Assembly: GCA_910578335.1 (NCBI GenBank)
Contig: CAJTPU010000029.1
Coordinates: 1 to 41,689, forward strand
From: an uncultured Lachnospiraceae bacterium
GTDB lineage: Bacteria; Bacillota; Clostridia; Lachnospirales; Lachnospiraceae
DNA: 41,689 nucleotides
Direction of reading: 5' to 3'
A model generated the notes under the pieces. The model saw nothing but the letters and a program-made list of their open reading frames with translations. It was not told the origin of the DNA and made no database searches. Each line of letters starts with the position of its first letter. The first letter of the stretch is position 1. Positions 15,986-24,329 of the stretch are shown here, piece by piece. The position numbers and the translations under genes are program-made.

Positions 15986-18187
15986 CTATGGCTGCCAGTA
16001 AATTTCAAAAACGTCGCCGTCCTTGATTTCTCTTAAATATTCTGCCTTTTCCCCGTTTAGGCCTGTGTATACGCTGCTTCCATGGGGCTTTGACAAATCA
16101 AAATCTATATAGTCAAACACGTCCACATACACGTAAGAAGCCTTGCCGCTCATCCGCACGGGACTTCCGTTGACAAGTACCACAATATCCTGCGGCGCGG
16201 GCTTTCCCTGTGTATGCTCTGCGCCCGCCACCCTGCCTTCCGGTCTATGCCGCGCATCCTGAGTCCCTGCCTCGTCTTCCTTCTCCTCGTCTGCCCTTTC
16301 TCCTGCTGTCTCGCCGTCCTCTTCCTCCATACCGGCGTCTTCGCCGCCACGCAGCCACGACTCTTCCTGCACGGCTTCTTCCGCATCCTGACGGTGGTAA
16401 AATGCCAGCGCCCTTTCTCCCCAATCCACGCTGAAATTCTCATAGACGGGCGTATTTCTGTCCGCCGCCACATGGTTTACCGCAAAAGGAGTATCCTCCG
16501 GCAGTAATACGTCCATAAATTCCAGAAGCTGTGCAACCGTATAAAAATTCTGCATCGCAATTGCGTCGCCATCCTGTATCTCATAATAGCCTGACTGCAG
16601 GCTGCCGTTGACCTGTACAAATTTCGGCAGAACCACCTTTTTTTCATTTACCACCACCGTAATGGACTGATGAAACTCCGGCAGGCTGCGGACTTCCAGT
16701 TTGGCAGGCGCACCCGCCGTAGACGGTATCACATTTATCAAATCATTTGCCTTAATCGCCGCATGCATGTCTGCCGTCTCGCCATTTACCGTAATGACAG
16801 CCGCTTCGCCAAGAGAACCCCTCTTGATTTTTGTTCTTCCCTCTACCGTATAGCTTAACGCCTCTCCCCGCTTCGGAAACAAATCCTCATTGGGAAATTC
16901 CGCCTGCATGGCGGCATCCACCACCGAGAGCCTGCCATTGTCATATATCTTAATCCGCTCATTGTTGAAGGTCACAAAAACAAAATTATTGTTCTGTTCA
17001 TAAAAGCTAAGGCAGATGCCTACCGGCGTCACCAGCATGGAATCCTTCTCCACATGGCTGGGGAAATCCACAAAGCCCATGACCTCGCCGCCTCTTACGG
17101 CAACCCTTTCCTTTACAATATCCAGCTTTTCCGACAAACTCTCCGTATATCCCGGAATCTTGCCGCCGCCGCCCACGACAAAAACCGCACTGACAGGTTT
17201 GTCGCCATTTAACTCCCTGATACATTCCGCCACCGGACGGGTCATGTTTTCAATCACCGGCGCAAGCAGCTCTGTCAGCTCTTTCGCGCTTATGTTCTGG
17301 TCAAGCCCCATGATATCCGTATAGGCAATACCGCCCTCTTGTCCTTTTTTTTCTTTTTCCAGTGCCTCCCCCAGACTTCTCTTTATCTGTTCCGCCGCAT
17401 TAAAATCTACCAGACAATGCCTTGCAATTTCTTCTGTCAGACTGTCTCCGGCAACAGGAATCATGCCGTAGGACACAATCGCGCCATCGCGCGTAATGGA
17501 AATATCGGAAGTGCCTGCTCCCACATCCACCAGCGCAATATTCAGCATACGGAACCGCTCCGGTATCGCCACCTGAATGGCAGCGATAGGCTCTAACGTC
17601 AGGTTTGCCACCTTCAGTCCCGCGTATTCTACCGCCTTGTAAAGCCCGTCGACTACATCCTCCGGCAGGAAAGTGACAATCATGTCGGCTCCTATGCTTC
17701 CCGCCTTATGCTCCTGCGGATTGCCAATCGGATAATGGTTCATATAATACCGAATGATGGAGTGACCCACACAGTAAAACTTCATATCCGTGTCATTGCC
17801 GCCCTGAAACTCTACGTACGCCTGCTCTACGCCCATGGCGGACAGGGCATAAACGTCCTCTTCCAATACCACCCGCTCCTCCGGAAATTCATAGTCCACA
17901 TGCGTCGTGACAGTCCGAAGCACCCTGCCCGCCGCCGCAATGCAGACCTCCGCAAGCGGAGAGCCAATATCCTGCTCCAAGGCTTCCTTGACGGCGGTGA
18001 TGGTATCGCCAACCTTTTTGATATCGTGAATCTGTCCGTCCAGCATGGCACGGGTTTCATGCTCCTTCATCCGCTGTGCCATCACAACGAAACGCTCCTT
18101 CGTTCTGTATCCCACCGTTCCCACTATGCTTCTGGTACCAATATCCAGTCCAAACACCGCTTTTCCCTGATGTGCTATTCCTGCCAC
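15986..18187 (-). CDS. FtsA-like actin-fold protein with long C-terminal extension
   Basis: A 733-aa protein whose first ~395 residues are an FtsA/PilM-type actin fold: phosphate-1 loop GLDIGTRSIVG (13-23), phosphate-2 loop LVDVGAGTSDISI (219-231) and adenosine loop FVVGGGGKIPG (336-346). FtsA is normally about 420 residues; here 340 more follow. That part holds three segments opening with VNG (residues 467, 526 and 672), of which the second and third end in a DGD motif, resembling beta-grasp/SLBB modules, and an acidic linker (about 600-665). There is no clear C-terminal amphipathic membrane helix. The start is GTG at 18187 with GGAGG seven bases upstream. It overlaps coaE by 13 bases. It could be a second FtsA or a PilM-like scaffold; its partner is unknown. 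Confidence 0.85.
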   Translation of the reverse strand: MAGIAHQGKAVFGLDIGTRSIVGTVGYRTKERFVVMAQRMKEHETRAMLDGQIHDIKKVGDTITAVKEALEQDIGSPLAEVCIAAAGRVLRTVTTHVDYEFPEERVVLEEDVYALSAMGVEQAYVEFQGGNDTDMKFYCVGHSIIRYYMNHYPIGNPQEHKAGSIGADMIVTFLPEDVVDGLYKAVEYAGLKVANLTLEPIAAIQVAIPERFRMLNIALVDVGAGTSDISITRDGAIVSYGMIPVAGDSLTEEIARHCLVDFNAAEQIKRSLGEALEKEKKGQEGGIAYTDIMGLDQNISAKELTELLAPVIENMTRPVAECIRELNGDKPVSAVFVVGGGGKIPGYTESLSEKLDIVKERVAVRGGEVMGFVDFPSHVEKDSMLVTPVGICLSFYEQNNNFVFVTFNNERIKIYDNGRLSVVDAAMQAEFPNEDLFPKRGEALSYTVEGRTKIKRGSLGEAAVITVNGETADMHAAIKANDLINVIPSTAGAPAKLEVRSLPEFHQSITVVVNEKKVVLPKFVQVNGSLQSGYYEIQDGDAIAMQNFYTVAQLLEFMDVLLPEDTPFAVNHVAADRNTPVYENFSVDWGERALAFYHRQDAEEAVQEESWLRGGEDAGMEEEDGETAGERADEEKEDEAGTQDARHRPEGRVAGAEHTQGKPAPQDIVVLVNGSPVRMSGKASYVYVDVFDYIDFDLSKPHGSSVYTGLNGEKAEYLREIKDGDVFEIYWQP

Positions 18188-18780
18188 GTGTATGCCTCCA
18201 GTCTCTTTCTAATCTGCTCATACGCTTCTGCAAGCGTTCCCCCGTTATCTATCACAAAATCACAATTCTGCCTGAACCGCTCCTCCGTAAGCTGACTCTG
18301 CATAATCTGTTCCGTTTTTGCGTCGCTGTAGCTTCTGCTCTGCCTAAGCCGCTCTTTCCGTACCGCAATGGGCGCATAGATATACCACATTTCATCTACA
18401 TAGTCCCGATAACCGTTTTCAATCAGAAGCGCCGCCTCGATAAAAAACAACTCCGTGTTTCCTTCCGCCCGCGCTTTTTCCACTGCATTTTCCAGATACT
18501 GCCTGACCGCCGGATGCACAATGGCATTGACCCTTTTTAAAAGCTCATTATCTACAAAAATCCTTGCCGCCATCCTGTCCCTGTCTATGCAGCCGTCCGC
18601 GTTTAAAATTCCTTTTCCCAAAAGCGCCGTTATTTTTTCATGACATACCTGTCCCGGCTGCTGTATCAGCCGCGCCACCTCATCCGCCAGATAAATTTTG
18701 CAGCGGTAATGCTGTCTGATAAAATCCAATATTTCCGTCTTTCCGGCGCCGACCCCGCCGGTAATGCCAATCAGCCGCAT
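18175..18780 (-). CDS. coaE: Dephospho-CoA kinase
   Basis: A 201-aa P-loop kinase catalysing the last step of coenzyme A synthesis. The Walker A motif is GITGGVGAGKT near the N-terminus, and the family's lid and CoA-site residues appear in IVHPAVRQYLE and FFIEAALLIENGY. An ATG four codons upstream (18792) is possible, but GAGG sits six bases before the ATG at 18780 while the upstream one has no ribosome binding site. It lies 14 bases after polA and overlaps the FtsA-like gene, a polA-coaE order common in Firmicutes. Confidence 0.95.
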   Translation of the reverse strand: MRLIGITGGVGAGKTEILDFIRQHYRCKIYLADEVARLIQQPGQVCHEKITALLGKGILNADGCIDRDRMAARIFVDNELLKRVNAIVHPAVRQYLENAVEKARAEGNTELFFIEAALLIENGYRDYVDEMWYIYAPIAVRKERLRQSRSYSDAKTEQIMQSQLTEERFRQNCDFVIDNGGTLAEAYEQIRKRLEAYTWQE

Positions 18781-18794
18781 ACTAACCCTCATTT

Positions 18795-21443
18795 CTATTT
18801 TGCCTCATACCAGTCTTTTCCGGTATGCATATCAATGACAAGCTCCACAGACAGCTTTGCCGCTTTGCTCATGCAGTCTGCCAGAATCTGCGCAACTCTT
18901 TTTTCCTCTCCCATAGCAGTTTCAATCAGCAATTCATCATGCACCTGCAGTATCAGGCGGGATTTCAAATTTTCTTCCCGAAGCGCCCGCCATACTTTTA
19001 TCATGGCTATCTTGATAATGTCCGCTGCCGTTCCCTGAATAGGCGAATTCATGGCAATTCTCTCCCCAAAGGAGCGCTGCATAAAATTGCCCGATGAAAG
19101 CTCCGGCACCGGACGTCTCCGCCCAAACAGCGTCTCTGCATATCCCCGCTCTTTTGCACTTTTTACCAGCCCGTCTAAAAAAGCCTTGATACCCGGATAA
19201 GTGGCAAAATACTGCTCGATATATTCAGCCGCCTCCTTTTTGGTAATGCTCAAATCCTGACTTAATCCAAAAGAACTGATGCCGTACACAATACCGAAGT
19301 TAACTGCTTTGGCGTTCCGCCGCTGCAAATCCGTCACCTCATCAAAGGGGATATGAAACACCTTCGACGCCGTAATGCGGTGAATATCCTGCCCCGTCCG
19401 GTATGCCTCGATAAGCTGTTCGTCCCCCGACATATGTGCCAGTACCCGCAGCTCAATCTGGGAATAATCCGCATCCGTAAATACAAAACCCTCTTCTGGC
19501 ACAAATACCTTGCGAATCTGTCTGCCCAGCTCCATGCGCATGGGAATATTCTGCAGGTTCGGCTCTGTGGAGCTGATTCTGCCGGTTGCCGTTATCGTCT
19601 GGTTAAAGCAGGAATGAATCCTGCCGTCATCCCCGATGCACGCCGACAATCCGTCCGCATATGTCGATTTCAGCTTGGCGAGCCCGCGGTACTCCAGTAT
19701 ATCCTGTACAATCTTATGCTCCGGCGCCAGCTTTTCCAACACATCCGCCGCCGTAGAATAGCCTGTCTTTGTCTTTTTACCGCCGGAAAGCTTCAGTCTT
19801 TCAAACAAAACTTCCCCGAGCTGCTTGGGAGAATTGATGTTGAAATCCGTCCCCGCCTCCTCGTGAATCTGTTCCTCAAGCTGCGCAATCCTGCCTGTCA
19901 GGCGCTCCCCATACTCTTTCAGCTCCTGCGGGCGCACCAGCATACCCAGACGCTCCATATCGAAAAGAACCAGTGATAAAGGCATCTCTATCTCTTGCAG
20001 CAGCCGGTACATACCCGCTTCTTTCAGCTTCTTTGTAAGCACAGGCTTTGCCGCAAGCGCCGCATAAGCCTCATAGCAGGCATATTCGGCACATTTTTCA
20101 GGATTATTTTCGTAGGCTTTCCTGTGGGTATCCTTTCCAAATACCTCCTTATGACCGGGTAGCATCAATCCCAGATGCTCACCTGCTATTGCCTCCGTAT
20201 CATAATCATTTTTGAGCGGATTGAGCAGATACGCCGCTATCAGGATATCAAAGTATCTGTCCGTATCCTTTTTTTCGATAAAAAAATAATACTGCTTGAT
20301 ATCAAATGCCGACAGGTTCGTGCACGCGGACAACGCCGCCAGCTCCCCGCGCAGGTACGCACCGGTAATTTCCCCGCCTGCAGCAAGAAAGTACACCTCC
20401 TCCTCCGAAAAGGCAATCGCAAGTCCTGTAATATCCTCCCTTTCCCTGCCGTCAGCCAGAAGGTAAATACCTGCCTCTTCTAAAAGCCCCGCTTTTTTGA
20501 AAACAGCCTGTGCTTCCGAAAGCGCCGAAACGGTTCGAAATCCTTTAGACACGGTGTCCGTGCGCACTGACGCCTTGCCGTCAAAGCGGCTTAACATATT
20601 TTTAAATTCCAGCTTCTTGCAAAGGGCATATGCCTCCTTAGTGTAGAAGCCCTCCGCTCTTGCCTTGTCATAGGAAAAATCCAGCTCGCAGTCCGTCTTG
20701 ATGGTTGCAAGCCGCTTGCTTAAATCCGCCAGCTCCCTGTTGCCTGCAAGAGTTTCCCGCACTGATTTTTTTGCGATTTCTTCCAAATGTGCATAAATAT
20801 TGTCCAGAGAACCATATGCCGTCATCAGCTCCGTCGCCGTCTTTTCTCCAATTTTGGGCACGCCCGGAATATTGTCGGAAGTATCTCCCATCAGCGCTTT
20901 CAGTTCAATAAACTGCAACGGCGTCACCTGATAATGTGCCAGCACATCCGCCTCGTAATAGTCTTCTATCTCCGTCTTTCCCGATTTGGTCTTGGGTATC
21001 CTGATTTTGATGTGCTTTGAGGCAATCTGTAAGAGGTCTCTGTCGCCGGACACCAAGGAAACCTCCATGCCTTTTTCTTCCGACTGCTTTGCCAGGCTTC
21101 CCAGAATATCGTCCGCCTCCCAGCCGGCATGTTCCAATATCTGAATACCCATGGCGGTAAGCAGCTCCTTCATCACAGGCACCTGCTCCCTAAGCTCCTG
21201 CGGCATAGGCTTTCTGGTTCCCTTGTACGCCTCGTACATGGCATGGCGGAAGGTAGGCTCCTTTCTGTCAAATGCCACGGCAAGATAAGCCGGCTTTTCC
21301 TCCTCCAGTATCCGGAACATAATATTTAAAAAACCGTACACCGCATTGGTGTGAAGCCCGGACGCATTCGTCAAATCCGGAAGCCCGTAAAAAGCTCTGT
21401 TTAAAATGCTGTGTCCGTCAATCAATACAATTTTTTCACTCAT
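18795..21443 (-). CDS. polA: DNA polymerase I
   Basis: An 882-aa repair and Okazaki-fragment polymerase. Residues 1-290 form the 5'-3' flap nuclease (ILIDGHSILNRAFYGL-type start, GDTSDNIPGVPKIGEKTA helix-hairpin-helix). The middle 3'-5' exonuclease domain is present as a fold but the metal-binding DxE of motif Exo I is missing (the strand reads GIYLLADGREREDI), so proofreading is probably lost, as in Bacillus. The polymerase domain has motif A DYSQIELRVLAHMSGD, motif B RRNAKAVNFGIVYGIS and motif C QVHDELLIE. It follows a small zinc-finger protein gene by 43 bases. Confidence 0.97.
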   Translation of the reverse strand: MSEKIVLIDGHSILNRAFYGLPDLTNASGLHTNAVYGFLNIMFRILEEEKPAYLAVAFDRKEPTFRHAMYEAYKGTRKPMPQELREQVPVMKELLTAMGIQILEHAGWEADDILGSLAKQSEEKGMEVSLVSGDRDLLQIASKHIKIRIPKTKSGKTEIEDYYEADVLAHYQVTPLQFIELKALMGDTSDNIPGVPKIGEKTATELMTAYGSLDNIYAHLEEIAKKSVRETLAGNRELADLSKRLATIKTDCELDFSYDKARAEGFYTKEAYALCKKLEFKNMLSRFDGKASVRTDTVSKGFRTVSALSEAQAVFKKAGLLEEAGIYLLADGREREDITGLAIAFSEEEVYFLAAGGEITGAYLRGELAALSACTNLSAFDIKQYYFFIEKKDTDRYFDILIAAYLLNPLKNDYDTEAIAGEHLGLMLPGHKEVFGKDTHRKAYENNPEKCAEYACYEAYAALAAKPVLTKKLKEAGMYRLLQEIEMPLSLVLFDMERLGMLVRPQELKEYGERLTGRIAQLEEQIHEEAGTDFNINSPKQLGEVLFERLKLSGGKKTKTGYSTAADVLEKLAPEHKIVQDILEYRGLAKLKSTYADGLSACIGDDGRIHSCFNQTITATGRISSTEPNLQNIPMRMELGRQIRKVFVPEEGFVFTDADYSQIELRVLAHMSGDEQLIEAYRTGQDIHRITASKVFHIPFDEVTDLQRRNAKAVNFGIVYGISSFGLSQDLSITKKEAAEYIEQYFATYPGIKAFLDGLVKSAKERGYAETLFGRRRPVPELSSGNFMQRSFGERIAMNSPIQGTAADIIKIAMIKVWRALREENLKSRLILQVHDELLIETAMGEEKRVAQILADCMSKAAKLSVELVIDMHTGKDWYEAK

Positions 21444-21486
21444 AGATACCTCTCCGTACGCGCTCTTCGCGTATCATGCTTTTCCT

Positions 21487-21807
21487 TTACAGAACAAATA
21501 TGACAACCAGCAGAATAACCGCCGCAAACGCCGCTGCCGCCATCGTTATGCCGATATAGCGAAACATTCTATGCAGCCATATGTGCTTTTCTGCCTCCTG
21601 CATACGCCGCTTCAGTTCCTTCTGCAAGTCGAAGGCACTGCCCTCCTCCAGCCGCGCCATGCCTTCCGATATCAATACTTGTATGGTAAGCTCCTCCTTA
21701 CACTCCGCGCAGCTCTCCACATGTGCAAGAAATTGCTTCAATTCCCTATAATCCAGTGCATTTGCCACAAATGCCGGTATTTTCTTTTCAAATTCCTTAC
21801 AATCCAT
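21487..21807 (-). CDS. Orphan zinc-finger (zf-HC2) membrane protein
   Basis: A 106-aa protein shaped like an anti-sigma factor: an N-terminal domain with the HxxxCxxC motif (H29, C33, C36 in FLAHVESCAECKEEL), a helical linker, and one C-terminal transmembrane segment (residues about 83-106) ending the protein. The frame is open for 33 codons further upstream, but GAGAGG lies seven bases before the ATG at 21807, giving the usual MDCKEFEKKIPAF start. No sigma factor gene is adjacent, unlike typical zf-HC2 anti-sigma pairs. It probably heads the polA-coaE transcription unit. Confidence 0.8.
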   Translation of the reverse strand: MDCKEFEKKIPAFVANALDYRELKQFLAHVESCAECKEELTIQVLISEGMARLEEGSAFDLQKELKRRMQEAEKHIWLHRMFRYIGITMAAAAFAAVILLVVIFVL

Positions 21808-21883
21808 AGCAAACCTCTCTGCCGCCTGCCTTTGCGGGGCTTTCCTGCAATTTCCTTTCCATTGTATCATATCTCTAAAAATG

Positions 21884-21913
21884 TTGCACCAAAAATTCAT
21901 CGGCACTTATATT
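21884..21913 (+). promoter_or_regulatory. Possible promoter of the FAD/Rieske gene
   Basis: TTGCAC (21884-21889), an 18-base spacer and TATATT (21908-21913), placing the start of transcription about 65 bases before the chosen start codon. Moderately good match only. Confidence 0.45.
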
Positions 21914-21987
21914 TTCCTGCTGAAAGGCAATACTGAAAGGGAACATACAATTTGAATGCGTCCGTCAAAACGGACATGAGGTATAGC

Positions 21988-23319
21988 ATGATAAAATCAC
22001 TATGGAGCAATACCGCTTCCCTTCCCACCTTTCCCCCATTAAGCCGCGATGAAAAAGCAGAAGTCTGCATTGTCGGCGGCGGTATGGCGGGAATTCTCTG
22101 CGCTTACTTTTTAGAGCAGGCAGGCGTCAATTATATTCTCTGCGAAGCAGATACCATCGGCGGCGGTACGACAGCCGGCACCACTGCCGTCATATCGGCG
22201 CAGCACGACACCCTCTACCAGACGCTTATGAAAAAATTCGGTTATACAAAGGCACGCCTCTATCTGGAAGCCAATCTTCACGCCGTTTCCTCCTATAAAT
22301 CATTGTGTCAGGACATTTCCTGTGATTTTGAGGAAATTCCTGCATGTATCTATTCCTGTGCGGACAGCCCGCTTATGGAGGACGAAGTAAAGGCGCTCCA
22401 CGCACTTGGCTATAACGCCCGGCTGCTCCACGAAATTCCGCTTCCCAGACCCGCCCTTGCTGCCGTGGAATTTCCTGCGCAGGCACAGTTTCACCCTTTG
22501 AAGTTTCTTGCCGAAATTGCAAAGGGCATGAATATCCGTGAACATACCAAAATTCTTTCTCTAAAAACAGGTCTTGCAATGACGGAGCATTACCGCATCA
22601 AGGCGGATAAAATCATCGTGGCTTCCCATTTTCCTTTTTGGAACGGATGCGGTATGTTTTTTGCCAAATTGTACCAGAAACGTTCTTATGTACTTGCGTT
22701 AAAGGGAGCGGAGGACATATCCGGCTCCTTTGTGGAATATGGCAAAAACGGAATTTACTTTCGAAACTACAAAGACTTTCTGCTTGTTGGCGGCGGTGAC
22801 CACCGCACCGGAAAAACAGGCTGCTATTTTGCACCCATCAAAAATTTTGCGGCTGTGCATTACCCTGCCGCCACAGAAGCTTACGCCTGGTCTGCGCAGG
22901 ACTGTATCAGCTTAGACGGCGTTCCCTACATCGGTCCCTACAGCAATGTGCTCCCCAATGTTTACGTTGCCACCGGCTTTAACGAATGGGGCATGACCTC
23001 TTCCATGACGGCGGCGCGTATCCTCACCGATATGGTAACCGGCAGACAAAATAAATACGCCGGCGTTTTCTCTCCGGCGCGAAATATGTTTACCAAACAG
23101 CTATGGAATAATATCGGCACTTCCCTTACAGGACTTCTTACGCCTTCGCGGCTCCGCTGCCCCCACATGGGCTGCGCCCTCAAATGGAACTCCCTTGACA
23201 AGACCTGGGACTGCCCCTGCCACGGCTCCCGTTTCACAAAGGACGGAAAGCTAATCTATAATCCGGCAACGGAAGACTTGCCCGACACGGCACTTACGGA
23301 CGGCACCGCCAAATCATAA
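21988..23319 (+). CDS. FAD-dependent oxidoreductase with C-terminal Rieske domain (YhfW-like)
   Basis: A 443-aa two-domain redox protein. Residues about 25-360 are a DAO-type FAD domain with dinucleotide motif VCIVGGGMAG (26-35) and a C-terminal VYVATGFNEWGMTSSM. Residues about 385-443 are a Rieske domain with cluster ligands C391, H393, C409 and H412 (CPHMGC and CPCHGSRF). The architecture matches YhfW of Bacillus; the substrate is unknown. The frame opens at 21952, but GAGG lies six bases before the ATG at 21988. Its last 64 bases overlap the 3' end of the convergent flippase-like gene. No signal peptide is present, so it should be cytosolic. Confidence 0.88.
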   Translation: MIKSLWSNTASLPTFPPLSRDEKAEVCIVGGGMAGILCAYFLEQAGVNYILCEADTIGGGTTAGTTAVISAQHDTLYQTLMKKFGYTKARLYLEANLHAVSSYKSLCQDISCDFEEIPACIYSCADSPLMEDEVKALHALGYNARLLHEIPLPRPALAAVEFPAQAQFHPLKFLAEIAKGMNIREHTKILSLKTGLAMTEHYRIKADKIIVASHFPFWNGCGMFFAKLYQKRSYVLALKGAEDISGSFVEYGKNGIYFRNYKDFLLVGGGDHRTGKTGCYFAPIKNFAAVHYPAATEAYAWSAQDCISLDGVPYIGPYSNVLPNVYVATGFNEWGMTSSMTAARILTDMVTGRQNKYAGVFSPARNMFTKQLWNNIGTSLTGLLTPSRLRCPHMGCALKWNSLDKTWDCPCHGSRFTKDGKLIYNPATEDLPDTALTDGTAKS

Positions 23320-24329
23320 GACCTGCCGTGAAAATGCACAATGACAGCAGCCGCAAAGCTGATAAGCAAAAATGAATAAAAACTGATTCCCCTTGCAACA
23401 AGCATGGCGGGCGTCACCAGCTCCGCGCCAAAAATAGCGCCAAAGGCAGCGACAAAACCGCCTTCCGCAGCACCTACCGCACCCGGCAGCGGCAGATTAC
23501 ACACAGCCAGCGTCAACAATGCCTGTACCCCTGCAATCTCTATAAAGCTGTGTCCGCCAAGCCCAAAAGCAAGATATACCACCCACGGCACCAGAAAGAG
23601 ACAGCCTTGCTGCAGCAGGCATAATCCCAGTACCCGAAGCGCCAAAAGAGGATTTTGTTTCAGGCATGCCGCGCCTCGTGCGTATTCCGCCAACTGTCTT
23701 TCCAGCTTTTCCTCTGCCGCCTCCTTTTTGCGAAGCAGGTGAAGTTTTCCCAAAAGCCGCAGACCGCCCTTTAAAATACGCCCCGACAGCTCTTTAAAGA
23801 ATACCATCGCAGCCATACCGCCAGTCAAAAGCAGCATAATAAAAGCGCCGCACAAAAGCAAAACCTTCATGCCGCTATTCAGGCTTCGGGCTGACGGCAT
23901 AAACGCCCATGCCGAGATACCCCATACGAGGGAGGCTACCTGATAGCACATGGCAATCAGCATCATGTTGAGCACGCCGCAGGCCGGCGGAATCCCGTCC
24001 CTGTTCATATAGTAAATCTGCGCGGGCTGCCCGCCCGTGGCGGAGGGTGTAATGGAGCTGACATAAAAGCCCACAAAAGAATACCCCAGACAGCGGCGGT
24101 ACGGCACGCGATGTCCGAGACGCCCCAATATCAGGCGGGAACACATTGCCTCACAACCTACATAACCGAACATAAGAAGCAGTCCCGGCAGTAAAAACCA
24201 CGGATTTATCTGTTTAAAGCCAGCCCACAACAGCCCCATGGATTTATCCCGAAAAAGCACCGCCCATGTGACTGCCATCAGCACTATCATAAGCAGAATG
24301 CCAAACAGGCTTTTTTTCCCGTTTCTCAT
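23256..24329 (-). CDS. UPF0104 / LPG-synthase-like transmembrane protein
   Basis: A 357-aa polytopic membrane protein of the family that includes the flippase domain of MprF (aminoacyl-phosphatidylglycerol flippase). Family signatures are ITPSATGGQPAQ (93-104) and NLPLPGAVGAAEGGF near residue 285. There is no cytosolic aminoacyltransferase domain. It starts inside the stop of the glycolipid synthase gene (ATGA overlap), suggesting it moves the lipid made by that enzyme; this is inference. The C-terminal tail of about 20 residues is encoded in the 64-base overlap with the convergent FAD/Rieske gene. Confidence 0.85.
   Translation of the reverse strand: MRNGKKSLFGILLMIVLMAVTWAVLFRDKSMGLLWAGFKQINPWFLLPGLLLMFGYVGCEAMCSRLILGRLGHRVPYRRCLGYSFVGFYVSSITPSATGGQPAQIYYMNRDGIPPACGVLNMMLIAMCYQVASLVWGISAWAFMPSARSLNSGMKVLLLCGAFIMLLLTGGMAAMVFFKELSGRILKGGLRLLGKLHLLRKKEAAEEKLERQLAEYARGAACLKQNPLLALRVLGLCLLQQGCLFLVPWVVYLAFGLGGHSFIEIAGVQALLTLAVCNLPLPGAVGAAEGGFVAAFGAIFGAELVTPAMLVARGISFYSFLLISFAAAVIVHFHGRSYDLAVPSVSAVSGKSSVAGL

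Noticed and set aside
20521..20560. GGTTCGAAATCC resembling a tRNA T-loop
   Set aside because: It lies in the middle of polA and there is no acceptor stem, anticodon arm or matching partner.
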